Shown here: positions 15,636 to 25,419 of the stretch, piece by piece
Position numbering within the stretch: position 1 is the first letter of the stretch
How the letters are laid out: each line of letters starts with the position of its first letter
NCBI RefSeq assembly: GCF_000412635.1
Contig: NZ_ASTG01000006.1
Location: 159,254 to 223,253 of the forward strand
Length of the DNA: 64,000 bases
Direction of reading: 5' to 3'
Source of the DNA: Sphingobium bisphenolivorans
GTDB taxonomy: Bacteria > Pseudomonadota > Alphaproteobacteria > Sphingomonadales > Sphingomonadaceae
Notes under the pieces: generated by a model
Seen by the model: only the letters and a program-made list of their open reading frames with translations
Database searches by the model: none
Told to the model about the DNA's origin: nothing
Position numbers and translations under genes: made by a program

Positions 15636-17027
15636 ATGACTGTGAACACACATCGTAAACGTACGCGGGCGGCCAAGCCCGCTAGCCTCTCCAATATCGA
15701 ACGCTCGCTTGGGCCGATCGTCCATCTCCCCATCAGTCAGCTTAAAGCCTATGCCGGCAATCCGCGCCGGCACCCCGAAAAGCAGTTCGTCAAAATCATG
15801 GCGTCCATTGCTGAGTTCGGCTTCACCATCCCGGTGCTGGTTGACCCCGATCATGTAATCATCGCGGGTGAAGCGCGCGTCGAGGCTGCGCGGCGCCTGG
15901 GCTTCACCAGCCTTCCGGTCCTGGTGGCCGCGGACTGGTCACCCGCGCAGGTGCGCGCCTATCGCCTTGTCGACAACCGCCTAACCGAACATGGCGAATG
16001 GGACAGGTCGATGCTGGCGGTCGAGTTCGCCGCCATCATCGAGATTGGCGAAATGCCCATCGACATTCTCGGCTGGGAGATTGGCGAGATCGACGTCATT
16101 CTTGAGGAGCAGGAAGAGTCGCCGTCCGAGGACCCCGCCGACGCGATCGAGGCACCGCCCGCCCTGCCGGTCACGCGCCCAGGCGACATTTGGCTGCTAG
16201 GCAAGCACCGGCTGATCTGCGGCTCCTCGCTCGACGGCGCGGTGTGGCAGGCGCTGATGAACGGCCAGACCGCCGCCATGGCGTTCACGGATCCGCCCTA
16301 TAATGTTCCGGTAAATGGCCATGTGTCGGGCTTGGGCAAGGTGAAGCACGCCGAGTTCACCATGGCTTCGGGCGAGATGAGTCCGGCAGAGTTTACCGCT
16401 TTCCTCACTGACTTCCTGCGCGAACTCGCAAACCATGCCGCCGACGGCGCCATCATCGACGTCTGCATGGACTGGAGGCATCTGAAGGAGCTGCTGATCG
16501 CCATAGAGGCGGCCGGCTTGTCGCTCCTCAACCTTTGTGTGTGGTGCAAGACCAATGGCGGCATGGGTTCGCTCTATCGCTCGCAGCATGAGCTGATCCT
16601 CATAGCCAAGAAGGGCAAGGCACCGCACAAGAATAATGTCCAGCTCGGCGCCCACGGTCGATATCGCACCAACACCTGGAACTACGCCGGGGTCAACAGC
16701 TTCTCCAAGAGCCGAATGGCCGATCTTGGCGACCATCCGACGGTGAAACCAGTGGCACTGGTTGCTGACGCCATCCGCGATGTGACCGATCCGGGCGACA
16801 TCGTCACCGACGCCTTCATGGGATCGGGCACGACCATGCTCGCGGCGGAGCGCACCGGCCGTGTCGCTTATGGGGTGGAGATTGCGCCCGGCTATGTCGA
16901 CGTCGCAATCCGGCGTTGGGAAACCATGACCGGCCGAGAGGCAACGCTCGCAAGCACCGGCGCCACCTTCAGCGAAACCACCCGCGCCAGGGTCCAGGAC
17001 GAGCTGCCTGAGGAGGCCGCCGAATAG
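15636..17027 (+). CDS. ParB-domain DNA methyltransferase (phage-type N6/N4 methylase)
   Basis: A 463-residue two-domain protein. A ParB/sulfiredoxin-like domain (about residues 25-120) contains ISQLKAYAGNPRRHPEKQ and IAGEARVEAARRLG. A DNA methyltransferase domain carries DPPY near residue 219 (AFTDPPYNVP) and the SAM motif DAFMGSGTTMLAAERTGR near the C terminus. It would methylate adenine-N6 or cytosine-N4 in DNA. No restriction enzyme is adjacent. It lies directly before DUF5681 and terminase genes, a phage-derived arrangement. The ATG at 15636 is chosen because the upstream extension has no similarity. Confidence 0.88.
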   Translation: MTVNTHRKRTRAAKPASLSNIERSLGPIVHLPISQLKAYAGNPRRHPEKQFVKIMASIAEFGFTIPVLVDPDHVIIAGEARVEAARRLGFTSLPVLVAADWSPAQVRAYRLVDNRLTEHGEWDRSMLAVEFAAIIEIGEMPIDILGWEIGEIDVILEEQEESPSEDPADAIEAPPALPVTRPGDIWLLGKHRLICGSSLDGAVWQALMNGQTAAMAFTDPPYNVPVNGHVSGLGKVKHAEFTMASGEMSPAEFTAFLTDFLRELANHAADGAIIDVCMDWRHLKELLIAIEAAGLSLLNLCVWCKTNGGMGSLYRSQHELILIAKKGKAPHKNNVQLGAHGRYRTNTWNYAGVNSFSKSRMADLGDHPTVKPVALVADAIRDVTDPGDIVTDAFMGSGTTMLAAERTGRVAYGVEIAPGYVDVAIRRWETMTGREATLASTGATFSETTRARVQDELPEEAAE

Positions 17028-17073
17028 GCGGCCCTTACTCGATCAGATCACCTCATTCCCAAGGACCCGATCC

Positions 17074-17583
17074 ATGTCTTCAAACGATGACGCTCCCAAC
17101 CGTCCACCCGTCCGTGTCCGCATCAGGCAGCGCCCGCCTGCCCTTGATCAGCCGCCTGTCACGCGGCCGGATAGCTTCGAGGCTGAACCTGGTTACGCCG
17201 TGGGCTATAAGAAGCCGCCGGTGCACAGCCGCTGGCAAAAGGGTCAGTCCGGTAATCCGCGAGGACCCAAGAAGCGACAGAAGAGCCTCAACACCATCGT
17301 CCGCGAGATCATGACCGCCCCGATCAGCATTCGGACGGGGGGCCGTGATCAGGTCATGAGCCGTGCCCAGGCGCTGGTTCTTAAATCCGTGGAGGCCGCA
17401 TCCAAGGGCAACGACCGCGCCCTTGACCGACTGCTGCGCCTCTATGCGGCCGCCATGCCTGATGATGGCGGCGGTCAGACTGCGGTGGCTAGCGAGCAAC
17501 CCTTGAGCGCGACTGACGAGGCGACGCTCGCAGCGTTGCGCGACATTTTGATGGCAGAACAGCAAGCGGAGGGTGGACAATGA
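17074..17583 (+). CDS. DUF5681 domain protein
   Basis: A 169-residue basic protein with the DUF5681 signature YKKPPVHSRWQKGQSGNP at about residues 48-65 and a helical C-terminal part. It typically stands next to large terminase genes and may act as a small-terminase-like DNA-binding partner, which is inference. It overlaps the terminase start by 4 bp (ATGA) and follows the methyltransferase by 46 bp. Confidence 0.85.
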   Translation: MSSNDDAPNRPPVRVRIRQRPPALDQPPVTRPDSFEAEPGYAVGYKKPPVHSRWQKGQSGNPRGPKKRQKSLNTIVREIMTAPISIRTGGRDQVMSRAQALVLKSVEAASKGNDRALDRLLRLYAAAMPDDGGGQTAVASEQPLSATDEATLAALRDILMAEQQAEGGQ

Positions 17584-19030
17584 TCTCGGACCGCAACCTG
17601 TTGGCCGCCGGGCAGCGATCGCGTCTCTGCCTGTTTGTGATGAAAGTATTCGAGCTTCTTCATCCCGGCGTCCCCCCTCTCCTGTTGAGCTGGCATATTC
17701 AGGCGATGTGCCATGCCCTGGAGGAGGCCTATCACGGATCAGGCGGCAGGCTGGTCATCACCGTCCCGCCGCGGCATCTTAAGTCCGTCACGACCTCAGT
17801 GGCCTTCGTCGCCTGGATGCTCGGGCATCGCCCGGACATGAAGATCATGGTTGCAAGCTACAGCCAGGATCTGGCGCGGCTACATGCCAATTACACCCGC
17901 AGGGTCATGGAGAGCGCCTGGTATCAGGCGCTCTTCCCTGCGACCCGCATCAGCGAGCGGGGCAATCGCGCGCTGGAGGTTGAGACAACCGCTGGCGGCG
18001 CGCGCAAGGCTGTGTCGGTAGGCGGCTCGATAACCGGGTTTGGCGCCGACATCATCATCGTGGATGACTGCATGAAAGCGGACGAAGTGCGCAGCCAGGC
18101 CGTGCGCGACGAGGTCAAAGCCTGGTTCGACAACACGCTCCAGACCCGCTTGAATGACAAAGCGACGGGACGCATCGTCTCGATCCAGCAGCGGCTCCAT
18201 GAGGATGACCTACCCGCCTATTTGCTCGACAAGGGCTATGACCATCTCAACCTGCCCGCGATCGCCGAAAAGGAGGAAGTGATCTCCATCGGTAGGGCAG
18301 GACCCATCTCCGGCAGGCCGGCGATCTGCTGTCGCCTGACCGCGAGAGCCAGCCGGTACTGGAGCGGCTGCGGTGCGAACTGGGACCGGCCGTGTTCGCC
18401 GCGCAATATCAGCAGGATCCGGTCGCGCCCGAAGGCAATCTGCTGCGGATGGAGTGGTTTGGCACCTATCACGAACCACCCATCCGCGAGAATTTCCAGA
18501 AGATCGTGCAGAGCTGGGATACAGGCATGTCCGCTGCGCCCACCAGCGATTATTCCGTCTGCACAACCTGGGGCTTTCTCGCTCGCAAATGGTATCTGCT
18601 CGATGTGTTCCGCGAACGGCTGGACTATCCCGACCTTAAGCGAGCCGTCATCCGCCTTTGGCGGCAGTGGACAGCGGATCGGGTTATCATTGAAGATGCC
18701 GGCAGCGGGAAATCACTATGGCAGGAATTTTGTCACCAAGGCCCTTTCCGGCCGCTCATGTGGAGCGTCACTCAGGACAAGGAGACGCGGTTCGTCGGCA
18801 CGTTGGGCGAGGTCGAGGCGCGCAACCTGCTCTTGCCGGCACAGGCTCTTTGGCTTGACGCCTTCCGTTCCGAGCTCAAGGCGTTCCCCAGCGGGCGTCA
18901 TGACGATCAGGTCGATAGCTTTAGTCAATTTGTTCAGTTCCAGCTCAACAACTGGAAGTGGGTGGAAACGCAATATGACGCCAAAGGACGGCCTTTACGC
19001 GTCGTGCGGAAGTCAAAACGGGATTGGTGA
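17580..19030 (+). pseudogene. Phage terminase large subunit, frameshifted
   Basis: The first frame encodes the ATPase half: a P-loop-like VPPRHLKS, Walker B ADIIIVDDCMK, and RIVSIQQRLHEDDL. Near 18290-18310 similarity moves to the next frame (HLRQAGDLLSPDRE, then FAAQYQQDPVAPEGN). That frame holds the nuclease half with QSWDTG, EDAGSGKS and GRHDDQVDSF, ending at 19030. One base appears to be missing. The first frame alone continues to 19199 without similarity. Terminase packages DNA into phage heads; no portal or capsid gene follows, so the cassette is a remnant or a non-phage reuse. A sequencing error or programmed shift is possible. Confidence 0.8.
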
Positions 19031-19105
19031 GCCAGATAATTCGCCGCGTACTGCTCCGCAGCACTGGGGAACGTGCCCAAGCGCATTTCAGCTGTCAGCT
19101 CACGA

Positions 19106-19117
19106 GAGGCTTCGCAA
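19106..19117. repeat. 12-bp direct repeat GAGGCTTCGCAA, right copy
   Basis: Exact match to 15185-15196, located 75 bp after the terminase stop. Together they bracket the phage-like cassette. Confidence 0.35.
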
Positions 19118-19234
19118 CGTGATCGACCGGCGCGGAGCAGCCATCTCGGCAATGCATGCTCCCACTCACGCCGTGCTTCACCGACAAGATGATAGATAGC
19201 CTGTGGGAACCCAGAAGATAACAGCAGCTTTCTT

Positions 19235-19352
19235 GTCGTCGCTCACCGGACCTTCATGGATCTAAAGCAGGCATTTACAGGCAAGGATGACAACGCGATC
19301 ATCCAGGAAGTGGAGCGCGGCGAGGACGACCTCAAAGCCAAGTTAACCGGCC
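19235..19352 (+). pseudogene. Fragment resembling a DUF2383 (PA2169-type) four-helix protein
   Basis: The frame reads AHRTFMDLKQAFTG, then KDDNAIIQEVERGEDDLKAKL, the central helix pair of DUF2383 ferritin-like small proteins. The beginning and the second half of the family are missing, and after about 19352 the frame turns into unrelated sequence. It lies in the scrambled 480-bp zone between the terminase remnant and the copper ATPase. The match is short, so identification is tentative. Confidence 0.4.
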
Positions 19353-19382
19353 GCCGCCCTTCATCCACGATGACCCGGTCAT

Positions 19383-19550
19383 ATGAATGGCGAGCGATGC
19401 CGGGTCGTCAAGACGCGCGAACAGCGCATCCGGAGCCGCAGCGATTTCCCGGACCTCTTCGAGGTGATGCGTGAGTTGCGGCACTATGCCGATTTCGGCG
19501 GTCATGATCTTTGCTTCACAGCCGCACCGTCCGGAGCCGCAGCGCGTTAG
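19383..19550 (+). CDS. Possible small hypothetical protein (55 residues)
   Basis: An ATG frame encoding a basic, then mixed peptide ([20 protein letters not shown], then [16 protein letters not shown]). No family was recognised. It overlaps the 3' end of the copper ATPase on the other strand by 35 bp and has no clear ribosome site. It may be a remnant of a longer gene or chance. Confidence 0.25.
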   Translation: MNGERCRVVKTREQRIRSRSDFPDLFEVMRELRHYADFGGHDLCFTAAPSGAAAR

Positions 19551-21873
19551 TCACGACGCTCACCGATGACAGCGCCATCGCGGCCGCGGCGATGATGGGC
19601 GAGAGCAGGATGCCGAACACCGGATAGAGCACGCCCGCCGCGACCGGAACGCCGGCGGCATTGTAGATGAACGCGAAGACCAGGTTCTGGCGGATGTTCG
19701 ACATGGTGGCCTGGGAAAGTCGCCGCGCCCGCACGATACCGGTGAGGTCGCCCTTGAGCAACGTGACGGCTGCGCTCTCGATCGCGACATCCGTTCCAGA
19801 TCCCATCGCGACGCCCACATCAGCTGCGGCGAGTGCCGGCGCGTCGTTGACGCCGTCGCCGGCCATGGCGACCACGCGCCCTTCACCCTTGAGGCGAGCG
19901 ACAACGGCGCTCTTCTGGTCTGGCAGCACTTCCGCCTCGACCTCTTCGATGCTAAGACGCTTGGCGACGGCGTCGGCCGTTGTGCGATTGTCCCCCGTCA
20001 ACATCACCACCCGGATGCCTTCGGCCTTGAGGGCAGCCAGCGCTTCCGGCGTCGTTGGTTTCACCGGGTCGGCAATAGCAAACGCGCCCCCGACCTTGCC
20101 ATCGATGCCGATGAAGATCGCGGTGGCGCCATCACGGCGAAGTGCGTCCGCCTGCTCGGCCAAGGCTTCGGTCGCAATCCCCTCATCGGTCAGGAACCGG
20201 GCATTGCCAAGCACGATTCGGCGGCCATCGACGGTGCCCAGCGCACCTCGCCCGGTCGGGGAGTCGAAGTCGCTAACATCGCTGGTGGAGACCCCGCGTT
20301 CCTCCGCGGCGTGGACGATCGCCAGGGCAAGCGGATGCTCGGACGCGCGCTCGACCGATGCGGCCAGACGCAGCAATTCTGCCTCCTGGAAGCCCGGCGC
20401 GGGCACGATCCGCGTTACGGCCGGCCTGCCTTCCGTCAGAGTGCCCGTCTTGTCGACAATGAGCGTGTCGACCTTCTCCATATGCTCTAGCGCTTCGGCA
20501 TTCTTGATGAGAACGCCAAGCTCCGCTCCGCGCCCGACACCGACCATGATCGACATCGGTGTCGCGAGCCCGAGCGCGCAGGGGCAGGCGATGATCAGAA
20601 CCGCGACGGCGGCGACGAGCCCGTAAGCGAAACGCGGCTCTGGTCCCCAAATCCCCCAGGCAACGAACGCGGCCGCCGCGATGAGGATCACGATGGGTAC
20701 GAACCAGCCGGAGACCTGATCAGCCACGCGCTGGATCGGCGCACGCGATCGCTGCGCCTCGGCGACCATCTGGACGATGCGGGCCAGCATGGTATCCCGC
20801 CCTACCTTGTCCGCGACGATGACCAGCGCGCCGGTCTGGTTGAGCGTGCCGCCGATGACCCGGTCTTCCTTCGCCTTGGTCACCGGCATCGATTCCCCGG
20901 TCACCATGGATTCGTCGAGCGAGGAGCGGCCATCTTCGACCACACCGTCGACTGGCACCTTCTCGCCAGGACGCACCCGCAGGCGATCGCCTACGGCGAC
21001 CTGGTCAAGCCCGATCTCCTCCTCGATGCCATTGGCGGCGATGCGGCGCGCCGTCTTGGGCGCGAGGTTGAGCAGCGCCTTGATCGCGCCCGACGTACGC
21101 TCACGCGCGCGCAGTTCGAGCACCTGTCCCAGCAGCACGAGGACGGTGATGACCGCCGCTGCCTCGAAATAGACCGCGACTATGCCATCGTCGTCGCGGA
21201 ACGCGGGAGGGAACACCTGCGGCGCGAGCGTCGCCACCACGCTGTAGGTCCAGGCGACCCCGGTGCCCATCGCAATGAGCGTGAACATGTTGAGGTTACG
21301 GGTCCTGAGCGATGCCTGGGCCCGCTCGAAGAACGGCAAGCCGGCCCAGAGCACGACTGGCGTTGCCAGAGCGAACTGGACCCATATCGACACGGTCATC
21401 GGCACGATGCGATGCAGCGCCGGGAGCAGGTGCCCGCCCATTTCAAGGATCAGCACCGGGATGCTGAGCGCCAGGCCGATCCAAAAGCGGCGGGTCATGT
21501 CAGCCAGTTCGGGGCTTGGTCCGGCATCTACCGTTACCGTTGCGGGTTCCAGCGCCATGCCGCAGATCGGACAGGCGCCAGGATGGTCCTGCCGCACTTC
21601 GGGGTGCATCGGGCAGGTCCAGATCGACCCCTCGGGCGTGGCGGCCGGCGGCGGGGGTGGGCCCAGATAGCGACCCGGATCGGCGATGAACTTGGAACGG
21701 CACCCTGCGCTGCAGAAATGGTAGATCGCACCGTCATGCTCGGCATGATGCGCGGTCTTCGCGGGATCGACAGTCATCCCGCAGACCGGATCTTTGCCGC
21801 CAGCCGGCTTCGCGACTTGGTTTGAACGGTAGCTATGGCCGTGCCCATCGTGCGCATTGTGGTCGTGGTTCAT
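19516..21873 (-). CDS. copA: Copper-exporting P1B-type ATPase with YHS and metal-binding N-terminal domains
   Basis: A 785-residue heavy-metal ATPase. A His-rich start ([14 protein letters not shown]) is followed by a YHS-like domain ([10 protein letters not shown] ... [10 protein letters not shown]) and a CPMHPEV ... CPICGMAL zinc-ribbon-like module. The P-type core has CPCALG in the transport helix, DKTGTLTEG phosphorylation site, TGES, SEHPLA and [10 protein letters not shown]. The CPC plus HP residues indicate Cu(I) export. The ATG at 21873 has AGGA upstream. DUF2933 is divergent at 188 bp, a pairing seen in copper/silver clusters. Confidence 0.9.
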   Translation of the reverse strand: MNHDHNAHDGHGHSYRSNQVAKPAGGKDPVCGMTVDPAKTAHHAEHDGAIYHFCSAGCRSKFIADPGRYLGPPPPPAATPEGSIWTCPMHPEVRQDHPGACPICGMALEPATVTVDAGPSPELADMTRRFWIGLALSIPVLILEMGGHLLPALHRIVPMTVSIWVQFALATPVVLWAGLPFFERAQASLRTRNLNMFTLIAMGTGVAWTYSVVATLAPQVFPPAFRDDDGIVAVYFEAAAVITVLVLLGQVLELRARERTSGAIKALLNLAPKTARRIAANGIEEEIGLDQVAVGDRLRVRPGEKVPVDGVVEDGRSSLDESMVTGESMPVTKAKEDRVIGGTLNQTGALVIVADKVGRDTMLARIVQMVAEAQRSRAPIQRVADQVSGWFVPIVILIAAAAFVAWGIWGPEPRFAYGLVAAVAVLIIACPCALGLATPMSIMVGVGRGAELGVLIKNAEALEHMEKVDTLIVDKTGTLTEGRPAVTRIVPAPGFQEAELLRLAASVERASEHPLALAIVHAAEERGVSTSDVSDFDSPTGRGALGTVDGRRIVLGNARFLTDEGIATEALAEQADALRRDGATAIFIGIDGKVGGAFAIADPVKPTTPEALAALKAEGIRVVMLTGDNRTTADAVAKRLSIEEVEAEVLPDQKSAVVARLKGEGRVVAMAGDGVNDAPALAAADVGVAMGSGTDVAIESAAVTLLKGDLTGIVRARRLSQATMSNIRQNLVFAFIYNAAGVPVAAGVLYPVFGILLSPIIAAAAMALSSVSVVTNALRLRTVRL

Positions 21874-22061
21874 GAGTCCATTCCTGCAACGCGATTCCAT
21901 CTGGCGTCTGAAATTGTCTCTGGGTCGATTGCTTGGATCGCTATGCGTAACAATACTTAAAGCTGAAAAAGGCGGGTCGCGCTATGACGCAGTTACTGGT
22001 TGTTGGCGTGAGTCAGAGGAGACTGCTTCGACACGGTATCCTATTCTGAAAGCGGTGAAAG

Positions 22062-22268
22062 ATGACCCGGCCTCAAAGTATCGTCTTCATGTTCGCGGTC
22101 GCTGTCGTTGCGGCGGTGCTGTTTTTTGTAGGTCGCGAGCATTGGGGACATATTTTCGGGTTTCTTCCCTATCTCCTCTTTTTAGCCTGCCCGCTCATGC
22201 ATCTCTTCATGCACCACAGCCACGGACACCATCACGGCGCTGCCAGGAGCACCCCGCCCAAGCCTTGA
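22062..22268 (+). CDS. DUF2933 small membrane protein
   Basis: A 68-residue protein with one or two transmembrane helices and the DUF2933 motif HWGHIFGFLPYLLFLACPLM, ending in a His-rich MHHSHGHHHG tail. The tail could bind copper or another metal. Such genes commonly accompany copper-handling operons; here it is divergent from copA. Function is not established. Confidence 0.85.
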   Translation: MTRPQSIVFMFAVAVVAAVLFFVGREHWGHIFGFLPYLLFLACPLMHLFMHHSHGHHHGAARSTPPKP

Positions 22269-22486
22269 GGGAGCCCTTCACGGCAGGGCTGCAAGGGCTC
22301 AAGCGCGCCGAGCCATACGACGAGAAGATCAGGATCGCGCAGCCCGTCTCGATCCCGAGGCTTCGGCGAAGCACCTCGAGCGCGCGTATGATCGCCATTA
22401 GCGCCCAAAGCCCGGAACCATTCGGAAGCGATGCGACCCTGCCAGGGCGCGCACCGTACGACGGTGATGTGGTCATGAAAGACCGA

Positions 22487-23698
22487 TCAAGCCGCGAGCA
22501 ACTCGTCGGCGGGGCCGAAAAACTCATAATGGATGCGACTGGCGGGCACTCCAGCAAGGGACAGTGTCGATACGGCGTGCCGAAGGAATGGGCGTGGGCC
22601 ACAGATATAATAATCGGCCTCTGCAACCGGCGTGTTCGCAACCAGCCATTCATCCGTGATGATGCCGGCCGCATCATAATCCTGACCCTCGATTTCGCCG
22701 GCAAGCGGCGTCTGATGGAAATCCGTCACGCGTACGGCCCCGCCCTTGGCGCCAAGCGCGCGGACATGATCCCGCATGGCATGCGTTTCCCGGTCGTGCG
22801 TGCCGTGGATATATTGGACCGGGACTTGCGCACCGCTGGCTACTAGCGATTCCAGCATCGCAACCATCGGCGTGAGCCCTACCCCGCCAGAGAGCAGTAC
22901 CACCGGCCGCTCGACATGCTCGCTGAGGTAGAATTCCCCGGCAGGAGCAGCCACCTTCAGCACCGTGCCGGACTTGGCTTCATCATGAAGCCAGCCCGAT
23001 GCGAGGCCATCTGGCTCGCGCTTGACCGAGATTCGGTAAGTCTCGCCATTGCTCGCTGAGGAAATCGAATAGTTGCGTTTGATCGGAGGATTTCCGGGAA
23101 TCTCGAGCCAGAAGGTCAGATATTGCCCTGGCCGATGCGTCATCACGGGTCCGCCATCAACCGGCCTCAGGATGAAGGAATTGATCACGCTGCTTTCGCG
23201 GATGACCTCATCCACCCGGAAGTCCCGCCATCCATTCCAACCGCCAGTGGTTTCCTTCTGATCGGTGTAGATGCGGCCCTCACGGGCGATCAGGATGCTG
23301 GCGAGGAACCAGTAGGCTTCACCCCATGCAGCGAGAATCTCATCGGTCGCGGCATCGCCCAGGATCGCCTTGATCGCGCCCAGCAACGCTTCGGCGACAT
23401 GGGGATAATGTTCCGGCAGGATCTGAAGACCGACATGCTTTTGCGCGATCCGCTCAACGGCTGGCGCAAGGGCACCGAGATTGTCGATGTTGCTCGCATA
23501 GGCCAGGATTGCGCCGGTCAGGGCCCGGGGCTGCGAGCCGGAATCCCCATGATGGGATTGATTGAAGAGATCGCGGATCTCCGGGTTCTGGAACATTCGC
23601 GAATACATTTCATGGACGATGTCCAGCCCATGGGCTTCCAGTGCGGGAACCGTGGCTTTGACGAGCGCAATGGTCTGATCACTGAGGGGCTGCGACAT
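22487..23698 (-). CDS. hmp: Flavohaemoglobin, nitric oxide dioxygenase
   Basis: A 403-residue protein with a globin domain (residues 1-140, Tyr32-type distal pocket, proximal H88 in AQKHVG), an FAD-binding domain (RNYSISSAS) and an NAD domain (LLSGGVGLTPM, ICGPRPF). It converts NO and O2 to nitrate using NADH in the cytoplasm. AGGAG precedes the ATG. It is the last gene of a leftward operon starting with a truncated haemoglobin. The divergent NsrR-type regulator marks it as a nitrosative stress defence gene. Confidence 0.95.
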   Translation of the reverse strand: MSQPLSDQTIALVKATVPALEAHGLDIVHEMYSRMFQNPEIRDLFNQSHHGDSGSQPRALTGAILAYASNIDNLGALAPAVERIAQKHVGLQILPEHYPHVAEALLGAIKAILGDAATDEILAAWGEAYWFLASILIAREGRIYTDQKETTGGWNGWRDFRVDEVIRESSVINSFILRPVDGGPVMTHRPGQYLTFWLEIPGNPPIKRNYSISSASNGETYRISVKREPDGLASGWLHDEAKSGTVLKVAAPAGEFYLSEHVERPVVLLSGGVGLTPMVAMLESLVASGAQVPVQYIHGTHDRETHAMRDHVRALGAKGGAVRVTDFHQTPLAGEIEGQDYDAAGIITDEWLVANTPVAEADYYICGPRPFLRHAVSTLSLAGVPASRIHYEFFGPADELLAA

Positions 23699-23744
23699 CT
23701 ACATCTCCTGTGAAATATATTATCGGACAAGACGGTCTAACATA

Positions 23745-24020
23745 TCAGCGGGCAGGTGGATGATCGTAAAAGTCGACCTGCATCTTCACCGCGCCGATCG
23801 GAGTGACGAAATGGGGCTGTTGCGGCTGCACCAAACCAGGCTTGTCGGGCGTGAGAATTGTCGTCGAAGGCGGATCAAGATAGGTGAGTTCAAGCTGTCC
23901 CTCAATCACGCGAATGACGCCCCAAACACCGGCCTTGGTATCGTGGCGCGCGCGCAGGGCCGCCGGCAGCGTGTCCTGGTCGAACACAGGCGTCGAGCGG
24001 TAAGGTTGGACAGTTTTCAT
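23745..24020 (-). CDS. DUF1971 domain protein
   Basis: A 91-residue cupin-like protein of the DUF1971 (TehB-N-like) family: YRSTPVFDQDTLPAAL at the start, GVWGVIRVIEG, and QPQQPHFVTPIG with candidate metal-binding His. It overlaps the truncated haemoglobin gene by 4 bp and precedes hmp by 46 bp. DUF1971 proteins are often under NsrR control; the biochemical role is unknown. Confidence 0.85.
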   Translation of the reverse strand: MKTVQPYRSTPVFDQDTLPAALRARHDTKAGVWGVIRVIEGQLELTYLDPPSTTILTPDKPGLVQPQQPHFVTPIGAVKMQVDFYDHPPAR

Positions 24021-24463
24021 CGGCGTAACCTCTGTTCAGTCTCCTCCGCGCTGAAGATGCCTCCCAGAAGCGCAGGCCGACGCGGCATGGCATCGAGCCG
24101 GAAGTAGAGGGCGAGTTTCAAACTCTCGGCGATGCGGGCCGCCTTGGCCTGGAGCGCTCCGGCGGCGGCGGGCTCCATCAATGCCTCGGTAGTCTCGTTC
24201 CAGAGGCCGAGCCAGCGATCAAACAATGCGGGCGTGATGCGATCCTTATGGTTAAGGTGCGCCGGGACCGGCTGCCCCTTATACCGACCGCTCCCCAACA
24301 TGACCGACGACCAGAAAGCGGTCAATTTTTCCAGATGGTCGGGCCAGTCACGTACTGCATCATTGAAGATGGGACCGAGCTCTGCATCTGCCCGCACGCG
24401 AGCATAAAAGGCATGCACCACCCGTTCCAGGCCGGCTTCGTCGATTGTTGAGGCATTGTCCAC
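24017..24463 (-). CDS. Group III truncated haemoglobin
   Basis: A 148-residue globin. Tyr20 (B10 position, HAFYARVRAD) and proximal His72 (HLNHKDRIT) fit group III, as does FDRWLGLW near residue 82. Group III globins are linked to NO or microaerobic stress, though their reaction is unsettled. It is first in the operon with DUF1971 and hmp, and divergent from the NsrR-type regulator, so NO control is likely. Confidence 0.9.
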   Translation of the reverse strand: MDNASTIDEAGLERVVHAFYARVRADAELGPIFNDAVRDWPDHLEKLTAFWSSVMLGSGRYKGQPVPAHLNHKDRITPALFDRWLGLWNETTEALMEPAAAGALQAKAARIAESLKLALYFRLDAMPRRPALLGGIFSAEETEQRLRR

Positions 24464-24481
24464 GACTCATGCTCCAATCAT

Positions 24482-24527
24482 GCATCAGCGATACATCTAT
24501 AAGCGACATTTGAAAGATGCAATGAAT
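24482..24527. promoter_or_regulatory. Candidate NsrR operator
   Basis: AAGATGCAAT at 24514-24523 resembles the known NsrR half site AAGATGCATTT. An opposing ACATCT lies at 24493-24498 and TGCATC at 24481-24486. The dyad is imperfect. It lies between the truncated haemoglobin and the regulator starts. Confidence 0.45.
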
Positions 24528-24571
24528 TTACCTATTATCCGCGCAGGCCGGGCGGGGCTTTCGGAACGGTC

Positions 24572-25027
24572 ATGAAGCTGACGCTGTTTACGGATTATTC
24601 AATGCGCGTGCTGCTCTATCTCGCCGCGCGGCCTGATCACCTTTGCTCGATCGCGGAGGTCGCCATGGCCTATCGCATCTCGCAGAATCACCTCATGAAG
24701 GTGGTGAATGATCTGGCGCGGTCGGGATATATTGAAAGCGTCCGCGGGCGTGGAGGCGGCATCCGTCTCGGCAAGGCTCCTGAGGAGATCAACATCGGCA
24801 AGCTTGTCCGCCATACCGAGGGTGGATTTGATCTCGTCGATTGCGCAAGCTGCGTGATTGCGCCTGCGTGCAGCCTGACCGGCGTGCTGAAGGAAGCTCT
24901 CTGCGCTTTCCTTGCCGTGCTGGATCGCTACTCGCTGGCGGACCTCATGGACAAACGACGGGACATGGGGCTCTTGTTGGCAGGAACAGCCTCCAGCCAG
25001 CGGCCGGCCGATGATGTACGGGCATGA
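24572..25027 (+). CDS. nsrR: Rrf2-family nitric-oxide-sensing repressor
   Basis: A 151-residue Rrf2 protein with a winged helix (residues 1-60, SQNHLMKVVNDL) and an iron-sulfur cysteine set C91-x2-C94-x5-C100 (DCASCVIAPACSL). The cluster reacts with NO, releasing DNA. An IscR or RirA identity is less likely given its divergent position opposite trHb-DUF1971-hmp. The AT-rich gap contains a candidate operator. Confidence 0.9.
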   Translation: MKLTLFTDYSMRVLLYLAARPDHLCSIAEVAMAYRISQNHLMKVVNDLARSGYIESVRGRGGGIRLGKAPEEINIGKLVRHTEGGFDLVDCASCVIAPACSLTGVLKEALCAFLAVLDRYSLADLMDKRRDMGLLLAGTASSQRPADDVRA

Positions 25028-25248
25028 GTATCCAGCTCCATCCGACTTTACGTGCCAACTAGATCGACGCATCTATCGTCCGGCTAACGTGTCCCGCCAT
25101 GCGGCTATATTCAAATGATTGGCTCGGCTTATACAATGGAGAAGCATCCTCTCCTCCCGGGTGAGCGATTGACGAACCGTCTTTCGAGAGCAGAATTCAT
25201 CAAACTGGCGCAGCTGTAGTTCAAGATATTTGACACAGGGATGGACTG

Positions 25249-25419
25249 TCATGTCCGACCCTTTTCCTGAAGCGCAGCGATCATTGCCGCCAATGCGTCC
25301 TCGGCCCGCTCCCGAAGCATGGGGTCAATCGCGTTCAGGTCGCCGCGCAACCATTGCGGAATCCGCCGTACCATGTCGCGGACGGCGACGTTGGCGAGTA
25401 TGCGCTCATTTGTTGTCAT
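25249..25419 (-). CDS. Small helical protein, DUF6771-like
   Basis: A 56-residue protein (MTTNERILANVAVRDMV ... WLRGDLNAIDPMLRERAED) resembling the small DUF6771 family of sphingomonads: helix, APxW-like turn, then a helix rich in Arg/Glu/Ala. AAGGA at the right distance supports the ATG at 25419 rather than the upstream extension to 25539. It is divergent from the XRE-SulP pair. Function unknown; family assignment is from memory of the pattern. Confidence 0.6.
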   Translation of the reverse strand: MTTNERILANVAVRDMVRRIPQWLRGDLNAIDPMLRERAEDALAAMIAALQEKGRT

